This document shows, piece after piece, positions 62,712 to 64,000 of a stretch of 64,000 nucleotides of DNA. Location of the stretch: NCBI GenBank assembly GCA_002559145.1, contig NTXX01000016.1, positions 62,001 to 126,000 of the forward strand, in the 5' to 3' direction. Position 1 is the stretch's first letter, and the number at the start of each line of letters is the position of its first letter. The notes beneath the pieces are model-generated. The model saw nothing but the letters and a program-made list of their open reading frames with translations, had not been told where the DNA came from and made no database searches. Origin of the DNA: Bacillus sp. AFS006103 (GTDB lineage: Bacteria > Bacillota > Bacilli > Bacillales > Cytobacillaceae). A program made the position numbers and the translations under genes.

Positions 62712-63100
62712 AGAACGCTCCTTGTTTTATTTACTTGCTCACCAAGTTTCATTCCCACCTTAACAAAATAGAGTCCCCCTAATAAACTAGCAAATAAATA
62801 AAGGACACCAAATATGATTTTTCCTGTTTCAAATAAATGAACCGTTTCAAAGCAAAATGTTGAAAAGGTTGTATATGAACCAATGACACCAGTGGTAAGT
62901 GCAGTCTTCAGATACGGATGAAACTTATTGGAACCCACAAAATAATTTGTCATAAAACCAAGCAAAAAGGCACCAGTTACATTAATAAAAAGGGTTCCGA
63001 TTGGAAATTCCTTTCCCCAGATTGCCACTGCCATTACTGATAATAAATAGCGGAACAAACTGCCGGCGATCCCACCCAGTCCAACCAAGAAATAAATCAC
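62708..63100 (-). CDS. crcB1: Fluoride channel subunit (CrcB/FluC), first gene of pair
   Basis: 130 residues, four helices. GGIAGSLFRYLLSV, GTLFINVTGAFLLGFM and GVIGSYTTFSTFCFE are FluC signatures. It starts with GTG after GGGGTG. The partner gene follows with a 4-bp overlap, so the functional channel is probably a heterodimer. No fluoride riboswitch consensus was recognised upstream. Confidence 0.9.
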   Translation of the reverse strand: MIYFLVGLGGIAGSLFRYLLSVMAVAIWGKEFPIGTLFINVTGAFLLGFMTNYFVGSNKFHPYLKTALTTGVIGSYTTFSTFCFETVHLFETGKIIFGVLYLFASLLGGLYFVKVGMKLGEQVNKTRSVL

Positions 63101-63182
63101 GGTTTCACCCCTAGTACAAATTCAATAAATGTTCCTATTTATTATTAACCATGTTGATTGGTTAAGATAGTCGTGCATCTTC

Positions 63183-63773
63183 TTATCTTTGCAATTTTAT
63201 ATTTAATTTGGTGCTTACTTCCTTCCATTCATCACAAAGGATACTAAAAAAGACTGTATCTCTTACGTGGCCATCTGATATGATCCGATCCTTCCGTAAT
63301 ACGCCTTCTTTTACGGCACCAATTCTAGCTATTGCATGCTGAGATCGTATATTTCGGGAATCTGTTTTTAATTGAACACGTGTAAGTTTCCATACCTCAA
63401 ATGCATGCGTTAATAAAAGAAATTTACATTCTGTATTTACTTTTGTCCGCCACACATCGGGGTGATACCACGTCGAGCCAATTTCCGCACTGTTATGTTG
63501 TGGGAGTATATCTAGAAATCGGGTACTGCCAATCACTCGATTTTCGTTGTTTACAACGGTGAAAGTGTATTCTGTTCCATTTTCTCTGGCTTTTAATGCT
63601 GCTATTATCATATCTTCCATTTCTTTTTTCGAGCGAACCTTTGTGGCCATATACGGCCAGATTTCATCTGGTTTGGCCGCATCCCACAAGGCCTCTAAAT
63701 GGTCTATGCTGATTGGAATTAATTTTACTATTTCCCCTTGTAGCGAAAATAGTTCGTCCCACAATTTAGTCAT
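63183..63773 (-). CDS. GNAT-family N-acetyltransferase (RimJ/RimL type)
   Basis: 196 residues. VNNENRVIGSTRFLDI starts the acetyl-CoA core; AEIGSTWYHPDVWRTKVNTECKFLLLTHAFE (quoted part AEIGSTWYHPDVWRTKVNTE) and RNIRSQHAIARIGAVKEGVLRKD complete it. This subgroup acetylates protein N-termini, ribosomal proteins or small molecules; the substrate is unknown. GGGGATAG precedes the ATG. Confidence 0.8.
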   Translation of the reverse strand: MTKLWDELFSLQGEIVKLIPISIDHLEALWDAAKPDEIWPYMATKVRSKKEMEDMIIAALKARENGTEYTFTVVNNENRVIGSTRFLDILPQHNSAEIGSTWYHPDVWRTKVNTECKFLLLTHAFEVWKLTRVQLKTDSRNIRSQHAIARIGAVKEGVLRKDRIISDGHVRDTVFFSILCDEWKEVSTKLNIKLQR

Positions 63774-63798
63774 TTTTCTATCCCCTTTTTTCCATAAG

Positions 63799-63829
63799 AA
63801 AAGACTGCGGCCTATGCCCCACAGTCCTG
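63799..63829 (-). terminator. Terminator of the partial DUF6501-like gene
   Basis: AGACTGCGG pairs with CCACAGTCT (one G-T pair) and is followed by TTTTCTT on the minus strand. Confidence 0.6.
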
Positions 63830-63833
63830 TTAT

Positions 63834-64000
63834 TTATGCATCCTGGAAATATTCCTTGTAAAAGCCGCCTACTTTTCCAGTATTATCAATAATGTAATAA
63901 AATTCTTCCGTCTCATTTTTTACATCATAGATTTCTCCAGCCGTTAAGGCATTATTGACTAGAAATTTTTTCGCATCCGTATGAACGCATTTTATTTTCT
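63834..64000 (-). CDS. DUF6501-like small protein (5' end outside window)
   Basis: The minus-strand frame is open from the window edge and ends FYKEYFQDA at 63834. The visible 55 codons read KIKCVHTDAKKFLVNN then ...VKNETEEFYYIIDNTGKVGGF. This resembles, from memory, the DUF6501 family of short Bacillus proteins (KCVHTDAxKFxVxNxLTxGxxYxVKNETEEF). Function unknown; the start is missing. Confidence 0.65.
   Translation of the reverse strand, partial: KIKCVHTDAKKFLVNNALTAGEIYDVKNETEEFYYIIDNTGKVGGFYKEYFQDA

Noticed and set aside
63101-63182. Fluoride riboswitch before the crcB pair
   Set aside because: The short region lacks a recognisable crcB-motif core; only a weak ribosome site and AT-rich DNA are seen.

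Overview
The window looks like a chromosomal segment of an endospore-forming Bacillaceae bacterium that can respire anaerobically (Neobacillus or denitrifying-Bacillus like). The evidence is low GC content, strong AGGAGG-type ribosome sites, many TTG/GTG starts, and Bacillus-type genes (RacA-like, H-type SASP, YhfH, YdjO, YkuS, YkpA, MprF, a MifM-like leader with YidC2). No rRNA, tRNA, insertion sequence, prophage or CRISPR array was seen. Genus is inferred from gene content only.

Layout. 1-8.5 kb: two coiled-coil proteins (the first cut by the window edge, the second RacA-like), a membrane acyltransferase, an NrnB-like DHH nuclease, a nitronate monooxygenase, a nitroreductase, an M50B-like membrane protease and a two-component system resembling HssRS. 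8.6-13.3 kb: an osmoprotectant-family ABC transporter (CBS-containing ATPase plus permease/binding-protein fusion), a BusR-like GntR/RCK_C regulator expected to sense c-di-AMP, and two tandem membrane paralogues. 13.3-22.7 kb: aspartokinase, a CoA-pyrophosphatase Nudix protein, a tyrosine/homogentisate degradation cluster (hpd, flavin reductase, FAA hydrolase, hmgA) and an ABC importer of the TrpXYZ type.

23-31.5 kb: a CuA-containing heme-copper enzyme whose catalytic subunit has Asn where oxidases have the cross-linked Tyr, so probably a nitric oxide reductase; then a CPA2 antiporter, a giant membrane protein, a small soluble protein and an HD hydrolase. 31.5-38 kb: secreted nuclease-like lipoprotein, lipoteichoic acid synthase, small proteins including SspH, an acyl-CoA dehydrogenase-like flavoprotein and a Ktr potassium channel subunit. 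38-46 kb: two NarK transporters (the first with a C-terminal PAS domain), a selenocysteine formate dehydrogenase interrupted by an in-frame UGA with a readable SECIS hairpin, and a double-PAS histidine kinase. 46-57.7 kb: small proteins, a MutS2 paralogue without Smr, a Sco1 copper chaperone, YkpA, YkuS, a D,D-carboxypeptidase, MprF and a cupredoxin. 57.9-64 kb: pflB-pflA, a MifM-like arrest leader with yidC2, a two-gene fluoride channel, a GNAT acetyltransferase and a partial DUF6501-like gene.

How it fits together. Three promoters (NO reductase-like operon and both narK genes) carry FNR-type palindromes centred 41.5-42.5 bp before the predicted transcription start. With formate dehydrogenase, pyruvate formate-lyase and its activase, and the Sco1 and cupredoxin genes, this makes an anaerobic nitrate/NO/formate theme spread over the window. 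The most unusual items are the force-sensor leader of yidC2, the UGA-encoded selenocysteine, the transporter-PAS fusion and the Tyr-less heme-copper enzyme.
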